NCBI GenBank assembly: GCA_012839585.1 | Contig: DUNB01000043.1 | Span: forward strand, 1-64,000 | Direction: 5' to 3' | Length of the DNA: 64,000 bases | Source of the DNA: Alcaligenaceae bacterium | GTDB taxonomy: Bacteria > Pseudomonadota > Gammaproteobacteria > Burkholderiales > Burkholderiaceae_B | Part shown: piece by piece, positions 1 to 8,343 of the stretch | How positions within the stretch are numbered: position 1 is the stretch's first letter | Layout: every line of letters starts with the position of its first letter | Notes under the pieces: model-generated | Seen by the model: only the letters and a program-made list of their open reading frames with translations | Told to the model about the DNA's origin: nothing | The model's database searches: none | Program-made: the position numbers and the translations under genes

Positions 1-98
1 AAGCTAACAACTATTTTGAATGGTTTTAATCCTGGCTGTATTTTTGTGATCACAAAAATACAGCCAGGATTAAAACCATTCAAAATAGTTGTTAGCTT
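1..98. repeat. Perfect 98-nt inverted repeat (49-nt arms, no spacer) at the window edge
   Basis: Bases 1-49 are the exact reverse complement of 50-98 (centre GTGA|TCAC). Checked by pairing i with 99-i. Confidence 0.97.
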
Positions 99-503
99 CG
101 AGTAATCTTTGCGACCTTTAGAGTACGCCACTGACACCGTGCCAATAGGAATACCCACGTGCATAGCAGCTAGCGTCAACATGGCATGATCCAAATCATT
201 GCCAGACAACACGATCAAGGGCTGAGCAGAACTTAGCCCTAAGTCCAATAAACCTTGGGCAAGTTGTCCAATGGTTTCACGAACCTGAGCATAGCTTAGC
301 TCTCTCCAACCATCGCCCTCACGCGCCGCAAGATACAGCGCATCAGGCGTTTCTTGGGCCCATTTTTCTAACCACTCTCCGACACAACGCGCATATGGGC
401 CTAATGGCTCAGGCGAACGAAGGATAAAACCACCATTATCTAACTGCTCGACTTCGACTCGCGCCGGAGCTAATTGGCTCTCATCATCGAAAAAAATTTG
501 CAC
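1..503 (-). CDS. Acyl-CoA synthetase, feruloyl-CoA synthase-like, N-terminal fragment truncated by the window edge; codons below about 50 are probably fold-back artefact
   Basis: Not in the ORF track because it runs off the edge. GTG start at 503 with upstream GGAG; translation (M)QIFFDDESQLAPARVEVEQLDNGGFILRSPEPLGPYARCVGEWLEKWAQETPDALYLAAREGDGWRELSYAQVRE...GNDLDHAMLTLAAMHVGIPIGTVSVAYSKGRKDYSKL, typical of the N-terminus of AMP-forming acyl/feruloyl-CoA synthetases. Confidence 0.75.
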   Translation of the reverse strand, partial: MQIFFDDESQLAPARVEVEQLDNGGFILRSPEPLGPYARCVGEWLEKWAQETPDALYLAAREGDGWRELSYAQVRETIGQLAQGLLDLGLSSAQPLIVLSGNDLDHAMLTLAAMHVGIPIGTVSVAYSKGRKDYSKLTTILNGFNPGCIFVITKIQPGLKPFKIVVS

Positions 504-560
504 TTCGGGTCTCCTGTTAGTAAATGGAGCAAGCATTTACTATCTACTTTCAATATCTCT

Positions 561-589
561 AGGTGAGCTGATGCCTCGATAGCTCACCT
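561..589. other. Intergenic hairpin, 9-bp perfect stem AGGTGAGCT/AGCTCACCT
   Basis: Arms 561-569 and 581-589 between the hydratase and acyl-CoA synthetase genes; no adjacent U-tract. Confidence 0.6.
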
Positions 590-627
590 CAGCGAGCTAC
601 CGGAGCCTACCAAAACAAATAAAAAAC

Positions 628-1428
628 TTAGATAAACTGACAACTCACCTCGCCTAAGCGAGTTAAGCGCAACTGCAATCGGTCTCCTGCCTGCACAGGT
701 ACCATCGGCCCTAGTGCACCCGATAACAGTACATCACCTGCTAGCAAAGGACGACCCACCTCTACCATGGTGCGAGCTAACCACAGACACGCATCCAATG
801 GATTACCTAGACAAGCAGCACCCACGCCCATCGCTGCCATTTTGTTATTTTTATTCAAGACCATGCCCTCTAGGCTTAGGTCTAGGTTATGCAATCGCGT
901 AGGGTTTTTGCCTAAAACATAAGACGCCGCAGAGGCGTTATCGGCCACTGTATCTGTAATCGTGATTTTCCAATCCTCAATGGCGGAGTCCACGATTTCT
1001 AGTGCAGGCAATACGTATTCCACAGCGCTCATCAGCTCGGCCATGGTGACATCCGCGTGCGTAATGTCTTTACCTAATACAAAGGCAATTTCGCCCTCTG
1101 CCTTAGGAGCAATTAATTTAGTCGTGTCAATTTCAGCGCCGTCTAAATACTCCATATCAGCAAACAGCATGCCAAAATCTGGCTGATCCACGCCTAGCTG
1201 CTGTTGCACAGCTAAGGAGGTCAAACCAATTTTTCGACCAACCAAACGACCGCCGGCCTCTAAAGCTCGCTGGGTGTTTAATTCTTGAATCGCATAAGCA
1301 TCTTCGATGCGATTAATGCCAAAACGCTCAGAAATAGGACAGCAAGGGCGCGCCAAGCGGCGTGCCTCTGCGATTACACTGGCTACTGCCTCAATTTGTG
1401 CTTTATCAGTCATGAATGAAGTTTCCAA
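628..1428 (-). CDS. 2-keto-4-pentenoate hydratase (MhpD-like); a start at internal Met (MTDKAQ) is possible
   Basis: Full-length ORF with hydratase-family motifs (GRKIGLTS, LFADMEY, EGEIAFVLGKDI, ALEIVDSAIEDWKI, DNASAASYVLG). Confidence 0.88.
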   Translation of the reverse strand: METSFMTDKAQIEAVASVIAEARRLARPCCPISERFGINRIEDAYAIQELNTQRALEAGGRLVGRKIGLTSLAVQQQLGVDQPDFGMLFADMEYLDGAEIDTTKLIAPKAEGEIAFVLGKDITHADVTMAELMSAVEYVLPALEIVDSAIEDWKITITDTVADNASAASYVLGKNPTRLHNLDLSLEGMVLNKNNKMAAMGVGAACLGNPLDACLWLARTMVEVGRPLLAGDVLLSGALGPMVPVQAGDRLQLRLTRLGEVSCQFI

Positions 1429-1430
1429 AT

Positions 1431-2411
1431 TTAGATTTTGCGCGCTAAGCTTTTTAAGTAGCCAGCTTCTAGTTCATCAATTAGTTCAGCGGCGGTATAT
1501 AACGATTTAATCTGTCCCACACCCTGCCCGGCTGACCAAATGTGCTTCCACGCTTTGGTGTCTGCTGCCATGTCGCCAGAAAAATCAATTTCAGCCGTTT
1601 TGGCGGTACGCAAATCAAAACCAGCACGCTCTAACGAGGGCTTAAGCCAGTTAGCCAACACACCACTTACCGATTTGCTCGGCACAATGTCCTCAATCGT
1701 AGAATCCAACAGCATCTGACGATACTCATCGGACACCATGCTTTCTGCTGCAGGAATTAAACGAGTTCCCACTAAAACAAAGTCGTAACCCATAACGCGC
1801 GCGGCGTGAATATCAGCACCGTTAGATACCCCACCCGCTAAACCAATGGGACCATCCCAAAACTCGCGCACTTCGGCAAGAAAAGAGAATGGGTTGTACA
1901 AACCGGTATGACCGCCTGCACCACTACATACCAAAATCACTCCATCTACGCCGGCATCTACAGCTTTGCGTGCCATAGCGGGTGTAATCACATCAGCCAT
2001 GACCAAACCACCGTACCCATGTACCGTAGACAAGACACGCTTAGGAGAGCCCAATGCTGTAGTCACCAACGCTGGTTTGTAACGTTTAACCAGCTCTACC
2101 TCGGCATCAAAACGGTTATAGGTAGAATGAACAATCATGTTCAATAACCAGGGCAAACTTTTACCCTGATTCTGCTCTGGTCCCAGCTCAGTAGAAATCT
2201 TAGCCAGCCACTGATCTAACTGCTCTACCGTGCGAGCATTAGGAGCAGGAATACTGCCCACCACACCGGCCTTAGAACAGGCAATAGTGAGCTCTGGGCT
2301 AGATACCAAAAACATCGGCGCGGCAACCGCTGGGATACGCTGTGACTGTATAAGCTTCAACAATTGAGCTTGCAATTCAGCACGACTTAGCGTGTTTAAG
2401 TCAACACTCAT
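1431..2411 (-). CDS. Nitronate monooxygenase / 2-nitropropane dioxygenase-family flavoprotein
   Basis: TIM-barrel NPD motifs (PAVAAPMFLVSSPEL, GVDGVILVCSGAGGHTG, GPIGLAGGVSNGADIHAARVMGYDFVLVGTRLIPAAES). Confidence 0.85.
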   Translation of the reverse strand: MSVDLNTLSRAELQAQLLKLIQSQRIPAVAAPMFLVSSPELTIACSKAGVVGSIPAPNARTVEQLDQWLAKISTELGPEQNQGKSLPWLLNMIVHSTYNRFDAEVELVKRYKPALVTTALGSPKRVLSTVHGYGGLVMADVITPAMARKAVDAGVDGVILVCSGAGGHTGLYNPFSFLAEVREFWDGPIGLAGGVSNGADIHAARVMGYDFVLVGTRLIPAAESMVSDEYRQMLLDSTIEDIVPSKSVSGVLANWLKPSLERAGFDLRTAKTAEIDFSGDMAADTKAWKHIWSAGQGVGQIKSLYTAAELIDELEAGYLKSLARKI

Positions 2412-2437
2412 GGGTTCTCCTGATTTTTATAAAAAAT

Positions 2438-3232
2438 TTAACCACCAGCTTTACGAATTTCCCAGCCGCCATCACTATGAATAATGTGTGCAGTAGTCAG
2501 GCCGGAATTTTGCTTCGATGCTAATAATACATAATGTCCGGTGTGATCCTCTGGATTTGCTATACGTTTTAAGGGGACAGCATCTGCCGCTGCCTGCTCA
2601 AACCCAGGAATCTCATTAAGCGGAACACTACGCTTATTCAACCCATCCAAGCTTTTCATCGGTGTGCTGGTCGCACCAGGAGAAACACCATTGACTCGAA
2701 TATCTGGCGCCAATTCGTACGCTAACTGACGAATCATACCAACTAATGCGTGTTTGGCCGTCACATATAAAATGCCGCCTCCCCCTGCATAAAAGGCACT
2801 GTTCGATAAAGTGAAGATCATTGAGCCTTTGCTTTGACGCAAAGGCTCAATCGCGCAACGAGCACCCAACAAATACCCCTGCACGTTGACCGCAAACAAA
2901 CGCTGAAAGGATTCTTCGACTTTTTCCGGCTCAATACGATCTAAGCGAGTGAAATAATCAAAGACTGCAGCATTCGCAACAAAGGTGTCTAAACGTCCAA
3001 AGGTTTCTACGGTTGTGTCAACGGCACGCTGATTGTCTTCGTAGCGCGTTACATCGCCTTGAATAGTCACCACCGCATCGCCTAACTCATCTTTAAGCTG
3101 CTGTAGTGCTTCCGCATCACGCGCCATCACGCCGACTTTGGCACCTTCAGCCACATACCGGCGCACCACCGCGCTACCAATGCCTCCGGTACCACCTGTG
3201 ACCAATGCCACTTGTCCGTCTAGCCACCCCAT
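2438..3232 (-). CDS. SDR-family cis-dihydrodiol dehydrogenase-like (BphB/HcaB-like)
   Basis: TGGTGGIG nucleotide-binding motif, YxxxK (YVTAK), NGVSPGAT; adjacent to ring-hydroxylating dioxygenase genes. Confidence 0.85.
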   Translation of the reverse strand: MGWLDGQVALVTGGTGGIGSAVVRRYVAEGAKVGVMARDAEALQQLKDELGDAVVTIQGDVTRYEDNQRAVDTTVETFGRLDTFVANAAVFDYFTRLDRIEPEKVEESFQRLFAVNVQGYLLGARCAIEPLRQSKGSMIFTLSNSAFYAGGGGILYVTAKHALVGMIRQLAYELAPDIRVNGVSPGATSTPMKSLDGLNKRSVPLNEIPGFEQAAADAVPLKRIANPEDHTGHYVLLASKQNSGLTTAHIIHSDGGWEIRKAGG

Positions 3233-3242
3233 TGCTATTTCC

Positions 3243-3767
3243 TTATAAGAACGTGTTAATGTTTTTGCACAATAATGTCGCGTTTGGAATTAAGATCTTG
3301 CGACGCAAAATCTTAAGCTCCCCATCCACACGACACAACACGTCTTCACGGCGAGCGGCAATTTCAAAGTGCTCGTTCAAACCACGACTACGAATGCTTA
3401 GCAAGCAACTATGGACCACGTATTGGTCTTCGGTTTCACCGGCAAACACCTCTACGTTAGTGACCATATGAACGTTGCGGGTAGGCGGGTTCTCTGCCCA
3501 CGCCGTTGCTTGTTTAAAACGTGTCACACGGCGTGTTAAGTCACGTAAATGATCGTCAAAGTAAGCCATGTGATCGGCCGAGTACTGACCCAATTTGTCT
3601 TCGCGACGACGGTTTTCAATACCAGGCATCCAGTAATGCACGTCCTCGTGCATTAAGGCTAGCCAATCATCCCAACGCTCTGTATCAAGCAATCGGGCCT
3701 CACGGTACATAAACGCAGTGACTTCGCGTTCTACCTCTACCGCAACCAATTCGTTTTTTACAGTCAT
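3243..3767 (-). CDS. Aromatic ring-hydroxylating dioxygenase beta subunit
   Basis: Typical beta subunit (EVTAFMYREARLLDTERWDDWLALMHEDVHYWMPG; C-terminal RRKILIPNATLL); adjacent to the alpha subunit. Confidence 0.92.
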   Translation of the reverse strand: MTVKNELVAVEVEREVTAFMYREARLLDTERWDDWLALMHEDVHYWMPGIENRRREDKLGQYSADHMAYFDDHLRDLTRRVTRFKQATAWAENPPTRNVHMVTNVEVFAGETEDQYVVHSCLLSIRSRGLNEHFEIAARREDVLCRVDGELKILRRKILIPNATLLCKNINTFL

Positions 3768-3779
3768 TGAAGCCTCCGA

Positions 3780-5126
3780 TTACTTAAGTTTGCCATTGTT
3801 ACGATCAGGCACGTTTTTCCAGCTTTCGGCCTGCAGCAAGTCTTTCCAACGCTGATAAAAAGCGCGGGAGTTGGCTTCGTTAATCTGACCTTTGTAGACA
3901 TTACCGGGTAGCTCAGAGTCAGCCATGTAGGTGTTCATGCCTAGACCCACATATAAGTCCTGATAACGTGTCACCACACCACGACTGGTTTTTGTGCAGT
4001 ATTCCCAGTTCTCGCCGTCATCCATTTCGAATACACCGGTTGGAGAGAAGGTCATCATGGCACCACGACGCCAGAGTTCTTTAATACGCTCAGGCGCGTT
4101 TTTATTCACAACCACCCAAGTGAAGAGCTCAATTTTGTTCGGACCACGAGGCTGCCAGACGCGAACGGTGTTCTGACCAGGCAGGTAAGAGAAGTTCGGG
4201 AAAATCGTGCAAGAAGAAATCGCACCGGTTAACTGTGAGCGGAACTCACCTAAACGCTCAGCCACTTTGGGGCGTAGTTCGTGAAGGTATTTGTTAATTT
4301 CGCGTTCACCTAAAACGGCGGCATTACCTACCCCGTCTGTAGCAAACTCATAGCCGTGACCATTCCAGTTCACTGCGTAAGATTCAGGTAGTTCACCGAC
4401 GTTAGCAACGGGGCCACCCAACATGGCGCGAGCAGCGGAGTCATGGGTCCAACCACCATGCAGAATGTCACCCACAAAGTTTTCAGCAGCCACTTTCCAG
4501 TTACATTCGTAGGTAGAACGAATACAGCCACCGAGGAACTCAGAGCCACCCTCATCCATATCGAAGATCACATCTAAGTACCAAGTCATTGGACCAAGAT
4601 ATTCTTCTAAAGAAGGCGCTTCTGGATCAAAGGTTGCAAACACCAACCCTTTGTAGGAATCCACTTGGGCCACTTCGCGTAGACCGTGTTTGGACTTATC
4701 AAAGCCGGAGTCTTCGTAGGCTTTGGATTCGTGCATACCGCGCAGCGCACCATCAGGTCCAAATGCCCAACCGTGGTAGTTACACACAAAACCACGTGCA
4801 TTACCAGCTTCGGCAAAACACACTTTGTTGCCTCGGTGCGGACAGGAGTTGATCAAAACCTTGATCGACATATCCTTTTGACGCACCACGATGACCTCGT
4901 CCTCACCCATCGTCGTTGTGAGGTAATCACCAGCCTTAGGTAACTGGGACTCGTGTGCCACGAACAACCAGCAACGCGCAAAAATCTTCTCTAATTCTTG
5001 CTCATAGATTTTCTGATCCCAGAAAATCTTACCGGATAAGCGGCCCTCTTCCATGTTGCAAAGATTGTCCAAACCAGGCAAGACGGGGCTCGTTTCAATG
5101 GGCTTTAAGTTAATAACCTTACTCAT
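3780..5126 (-). CDS. Aromatic ring-hydroxylating dioxygenase alpha subunit (Rieske oxygenase); start moved to MSKVINLKPIE
   Basis: Rieske motif CPHRGNKVCFAEAGNARGFVCNYHGW; mononuclear Fe motif ENFVGDILHGGWTH. ORF track extends to 5195, but ATG at 5126 gives the canonical N-terminus. Confidence 0.93.
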   Translation of the reverse strand: MSKVINLKPIETSPVLPGLDNLCNMEEGRLSGKIFWDQKIYEQELEKIFARCWLFVAHESQLPKAGDYLTTTMGEDEVIVVRQKDMSIKVLINSCPHRGNKVCFAEAGNARGFVCNYHGWAFGPDGALRGMHESKAYEDSGFDKSKHGLREVAQVDSYKGLVFATFDPEAPSLEEYLGPMTWYLDVIFDMDEGGSEFLGGCIRSTYECNWKVAAENFVGDILHGGWTHDSAARAMLGGPVANVGELPESYAVNWNGHGYEFATDGVGNAAVLGEREINKYLHELRPKVAERLGEFRSQLTGAISSCTIFPNFSYLPGQNTVRVWQPRGPNKIELFTWVVVNKNAPERIKELWRRGAMMTFSPTGVFEMDDGENWEYCTKTSRGVVTRYQDLYVGLGMNTYMADSELPGNVYKGQINEANSRAFYQRWKDLLQAESWKNVPDRNNGKLK

Positions 5127-5172
5127 AATTCCTCGATAGTAAAAATCAGATGGAACAACCAAGCTATGCGAT

Positions 5173-5526
5173 TTAAATGGGGCTGTTCGCGTCATCCGCG
5201 GCTTCTACTGCCTCGGCGTTCAAGTTGGCATATACCTCATCACCTTCTACTTCTACACGGTAGGTGCGTAGATGGCGTTCGCAAGGAAAAGTCACCGCTT
5301 TACCGCTAGGAATATGGAATTGACCCCAGTGCACAGGGCAGGTGATCAGATCGTCATCAATATCACCCTCAGCCAAAGAGGCTGTGGCGTGGGTGCAGAG
5401 ATCTGCTGTGGCGTAAAAGGTGCCGTCTAGGTTGTAGACACAGATATCGCCTACCTCGGCGTTTGGTACTTTTTTCATTTCGCCGGCGGCTAATTCGCTG
5501 GCGTTACATAGCAATACTTTAGACAT
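5173..5526 (-). CDS. Rieske-type [2Fe-2S] ferredoxin component; start at MSKVLLCNASE
   Basis: CTHATASLAEGDIDDDLITCPVHWGQFH Rieske motif. Start ATG overlaps the TAA of the upstream gene (TAATG, 5528-5524). Confidence 0.92.
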   Translation of the reverse strand: MSKVLLCNASELAAGEMKKVPNAEVGDICVYNLDGTFYATADLCTHATASLAEGDIDDDLITCPVHWGQFHIPSGKAVTFPCERHLRTYRVEVEGDEVYANLNAEAVEAADDANSPI

Positions 5527-6374
5527 TAGTTTTCTCCGGCGATCAGTTCTAAAAAGCCTAAACCTGTTACCCACTCGGGTACGGGCTCGTAGGCTATGAT
5601 CTCGCCTGTGGCATTAGGAACTGCTGCCATCGCGGTAGCAAAGGTTCGAATTTCCATCGCACCATTACCGCCGCGGCGTAAAATTTCTTCGTTGGAATAA
5701 GAGCACAGGGCCTTTAAGTCACCATTAACACCGTGTTGCAGGATTTCTTGGTCGAACTCGGCATCAACCTTACCCATTTCAACGGTGCCCACCCAGTGAC
5801 TGATGCCGCCACTGCCGATGATGACTACACGCTCATCCTCATCGAATGACTCAACTGCAGCACGGATCTGTTCGCCCAAATCAACGCAGCGCTCAAAGGA
5901 AATAAAAGGATCCACACCACAAGCCAAATACACCGGAATGGATGGCAAGGTACGATCTAAAAGCTTTTCAGCAGGCTTAACGACAAATTGATGTGGAATA
6001 GCAAAAGCGTGATCCATCGTAAAACTACGACCTACAGCCCAATCGATGCGCTGTTTTTCGCCTTCCGTTACGATGTGATTAGCTAATTCTTCGTGATTTT
6101 TGACTACGCCGCGCTCGAGCATAGGTAGACGTTCGATGGGGCCATCCACATCGCCTACACCGATCAAATAACGAGGCAGACAATGCGTACCGAACAAGAT
6201 GTAATGGTCACAGCCGACAATAATCACAGAGGTGGGGTTAAGTTCGGCCATGCGACGCGCGCATTCCTCGTAAGCACCCCAAACGGCGTCCTGCTGTGCT
6301 TTAGGGGGCGCGTCTGGCGCGACCAACATAACTGGATCATGCGGCATCCAAAAACCGCCAACGATTTTACCCAT
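5526..6374 (-). CDS. Class III extradiol ring-cleavage dioxygenase, LigB-like catalytic subunit
   Basis: LigB-superfamily features (GGFWMPHDPVMLV, IIVGCDHYILFG, MDHAFAIPHQFV, VVIIGSGGISHWVG); next to a LigA-like small subunit. Confidence 0.87.
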   Translation of the reverse strand: MGKIVGGFWMPHDPVMLVAPDAPPKAQQDAVWGAYEECARRMAELNPTSVIIVGCDHYILFGTHCLPRYLIGVGDVDGPIERLPMLERGVVKNHEELANHIVTEGEKQRIDWAVGRSFTMDHAFAIPHQFVVKPAEKLLDRTLPSIPVYLACGVDPFISFERCVDLGEQIRAAVESFDEDERVVIIGSGGISHWVGTVEMGKVDAEFDQEILQHGVNGDLKALCSYSNEEILRRGGNGAMEIRTFATAMAAVPNATGEIIAYEPVPEWVTGLGFLELIAGEN

Positions 6375-6376
6375 GA

Positions 6377-6679
6377 TTAGTTACTTCCTTTTAAAGCGGC
6401 AGAGAAACCAGCCGTTTGATCATCACTGGCACCTAACTTTTCTTTGTAAACACGCATACTGCGGTTAGGTGACATTTCTTGCCAGAAACCCATCGTTAAC
6501 ATGGCGTTTACCCCGATGTCTTGCATCGCCTTCACATCAAAGTTCAACACCATGGATTTTTCTTCATCGCTTAGATCAAAACGAGACAAAAAACCCTCGG
6601 GATCTTCACGGAAACGTTCTTTGGCGGGACGCTCTACAGACAGTTGCCAAAGAACTCGCTCAAGCACGTTACGACTCAT
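6377..6679 (-). CDS. LigA-like small (alpha) subunit of extradiol dioxygenase
   Basis: 100-aa protein (LWQLSVERPAKERFREDPEGFLSRFDLSDEEKSMVLNFDVKAMQDIGVNAMLTMGF) resembling the LigA/CarBa family; immediately upstream of the LigB-like gene. Confidence 0.82.
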   Translation of the reverse strand: MSRNVLERVLWQLSVERPAKERFREDPEGFLSRFDLSDEEKSMVLNFDVKAMQDIGVNAMLTMGFWQEMSPNRSMRVYKEKLGASDDQTAGFSAALKGSN

Positions 6680-6686
6680 ACAAGCC

Positions 6687-7502
6687 TCACTCAGATAGGA
6701 AGTCGCGCACTAAAGCAACGAAACGACGCGACTGTTCGCTTTGAACCCAGTGACCACAGCGGCCAAATAAGTGCAGATCAGCATTTGGAACGGAGTTAGC
6801 AATCAAAATACCGCACTCAGGGGGAACAACACCGTCTTCGCGACCGTGGACCACCAAGGTTGGAGCTTGGATTTTTTCCAAAGCGCTCACAGGGAAACCG
6901 CGCACAATGGTTGGACCATCTTCGGCGGGTTTAGGAATCAGTTTGCGTAGGGCCTCTTGGGCACCTTCGCGGGCACTGGCTTTGTAACGGGACTCGACCA
7001 TCTCATCCGTGATGAGACTCTTGTCGTAGGGGAATTTTTCCATGAGCGCACGCATGTTTTCTAGCGAAGGCTCATAAATCCAAGCACCACGCAATCCAGG
7101 TGTTTGCTCAAACTCACCGGCAGGAGTACCTAACAAAACCAATCTATCAACACGTTCGGGGGCAAACACAGCCAAACCAATTGCCAAGGCACCACCAAAC
7201 GAATTACCAACGAAAGAGGCTTTTTCAATGCCCAGTTCGTCCATAATTCCGATCAAGTGGTGTACCCATAATTTGATGTCGTATTTAGTACCTTCTTTAA
7301 ACTCAGTGAAGCCAAAGCCTGCGATATCAGGAACAATAACGCGCCATTTATCAGAAAAGGCAGGCATGGTGTTGGCCCAGTTTGTCCAACCTGATACGCC
7401 CGGACCGGAGCCATGCAACAAGAATAAAGGAGCGCCTTCGCCCGCTTCGTGATAGTTAGTTTGATGGCCTGCCGCAAGTAGTGTCTTTCCTACGCCTTCC
7501 AT
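6687..7502 (-). CDS. Alpha/beta hydrolase, meta-cleavage product C-C hydrolase (MhpC/BphD-like)
   Basis: HGSGPGVSGW oxyanion region, GNSFGG nucleophile elbow, HGREDGVVP, HLFGRCGHWVQSEQ. Confidence 0.88.
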   Translation of the reverse strand: MEGVGKTLLAAGHQTNYHEAGEGAPLFLLHGSGPGVSGWTNWANTMPAFSDKWRVIVPDIAGFGFTEFKEGTKYDIKLWVHHLIGIMDELGIEKASFVGNSFGGALAIGLAVFAPERVDRLVLLGTPAGEFEQTPGLRGAWIYEPSLENMRALMEKFPYDKSLITDEMVESRYKASAREGAQEALRKLIPKPAEDGPTIVRGFPVSALEKIQAPTLVVHGREDGVVPPECGILIANSVPNADLHLFGRCGHWVQSEQSRRFVALVRDFLSE

Positions 7503-7522
7503 TTGACCTCCGAGATTTTAAG

Positions 7523-7542
7523 ATACAGATACGTATGTGTAT
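7523..7542. promoter_or_regulatory. Candidate operator 1: ATACAGATACGTATGTGTAT (20-bp palindrome, one mismatched pair)
   Basis: Palindrome just upstream of the catabolic operon start; shares core AGATACGTAT with 7601-7612. Confidence 0.65.
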
Positions 7543-7600
7543 TTTAAGGATTTGGCATTAGACCTAAAACTATGGTTAATACCTATATATAACAATCTAT

Positions 7601-7612
7601 AGATACGTATCT
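7601..7612. promoter_or_regulatory. Candidate operator 2: AGATACGTATCT (perfect 12-bp palindrome)
   Basis: Same core as operator 1, offset 74 bp, in the divergent intergenic region with tetR. Confidence 0.6.
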
Positions 7613-7633
7613 TACACAAGAAAAACCAAACAT

Positions 7634-7684
7634 GCACTACTGTATGTTTGATCTCTGCGCACAGCGTGTAAGGTACAGTAGTGC
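7634..7684. promoter_or_regulatory. Long-spaced inverted repeat GCACTACTGTA...TACAGTAGTGC (11-bp arms, 29-nt spacer)
   Basis: Arms 7634-7644 and 7674-7684 are exact reverse complements, upstream of the TetR-family gene. Confidence 0.6.
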
Positions 7685-7770
7685 CTTTTCTAGCAAAAGT
7701 CATTATGATTAAAGTCCAAACACGGATTCTGTTTGGCCTCTTAATAAACAACAACTAAAGACCATAAACT

Positions 7771-8343
7771 ATGTCGACTCGCCCTACCCTTACACGGGAA
7801 GACTGGATTCAAGCCGCGCAACGTATTTTAATTAAAGGCGGCATAGACTCGGTACGTGTTGATAACCTAGCCAAAGAACTAAACATCACACGAGGTAGTT
7901 TTTATTACCATTTCAAAAGCCGCGAAGAGTTACTACAAAGCCTCTTAACCGATTGGCGTGCCAGAGCCACTGAAAACATCATTCAACAGCTTGGCAGTAC
8001 GCAGTACTCGCCTAAAGAAAGACTACAGCACCTGCTTGGCTTGCCCTTTAGAGGTAGTGCCGCCCGTGAAGCGGCGGCTTTTGAAATAGGTATTCGTGGC
8101 TGGGCACGACGCGACCCCCTGGCCAGACAAGCCATGGATGAGGTCGATAACCACCGTATTCACTATATAGAAAGTGTGCTTAAACAGATGGGCTATATAG
8201 AGCAACACGCACATGATACGGCCGCGTTGATCTATGCATATCAACTCAGCATTGCCATTGTGCACCCCAATTCGCCGTCCACGGAGCGCTTTGAACAGCA
8301 TCAGCGTATTATCCAGCAGTGGCTAGATACCCCTATTTATTGA
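7771..8343 (+). CDS. TetR/AcrR-family transcriptional regulator
   Basis: N-terminal HTH (AAQRILIKGGIDSVRVDNLAKELNITRGSFYYHFKSREELL); divergent from the catabolic operon. Confidence 0.93.
   Translation: MSTRPTLTREDWIQAAQRILIKGGIDSVRVDNLAKELNITRGSFYYHFKSREELLQSLLTDWRARATENIIQQLGSTQYSPKERLQHLLGLPFRGSAAREAAAFEIGIRGWARRDPLARQAMDEVDNHRIHYIESVLKQMGYIEQHAHDTAALIYAYQLSIAIVHPNSPSTERFEQHQRIIQQWLDTPIY

Noticed and set aside
5645-5660. GGTTCGAA string resembling a tRNA T-loop
   Set aside because: Lies inside the LigB-like coding sequence with no acceptor stem or anticodon arm.
7518-7754. 78-aa minus-strand ORF in the catabolic operon/tetR intergenic region
   Set aside because: Covers the palindromic operators, has no family resemblance or good RBS, and is probably a chance ORF.
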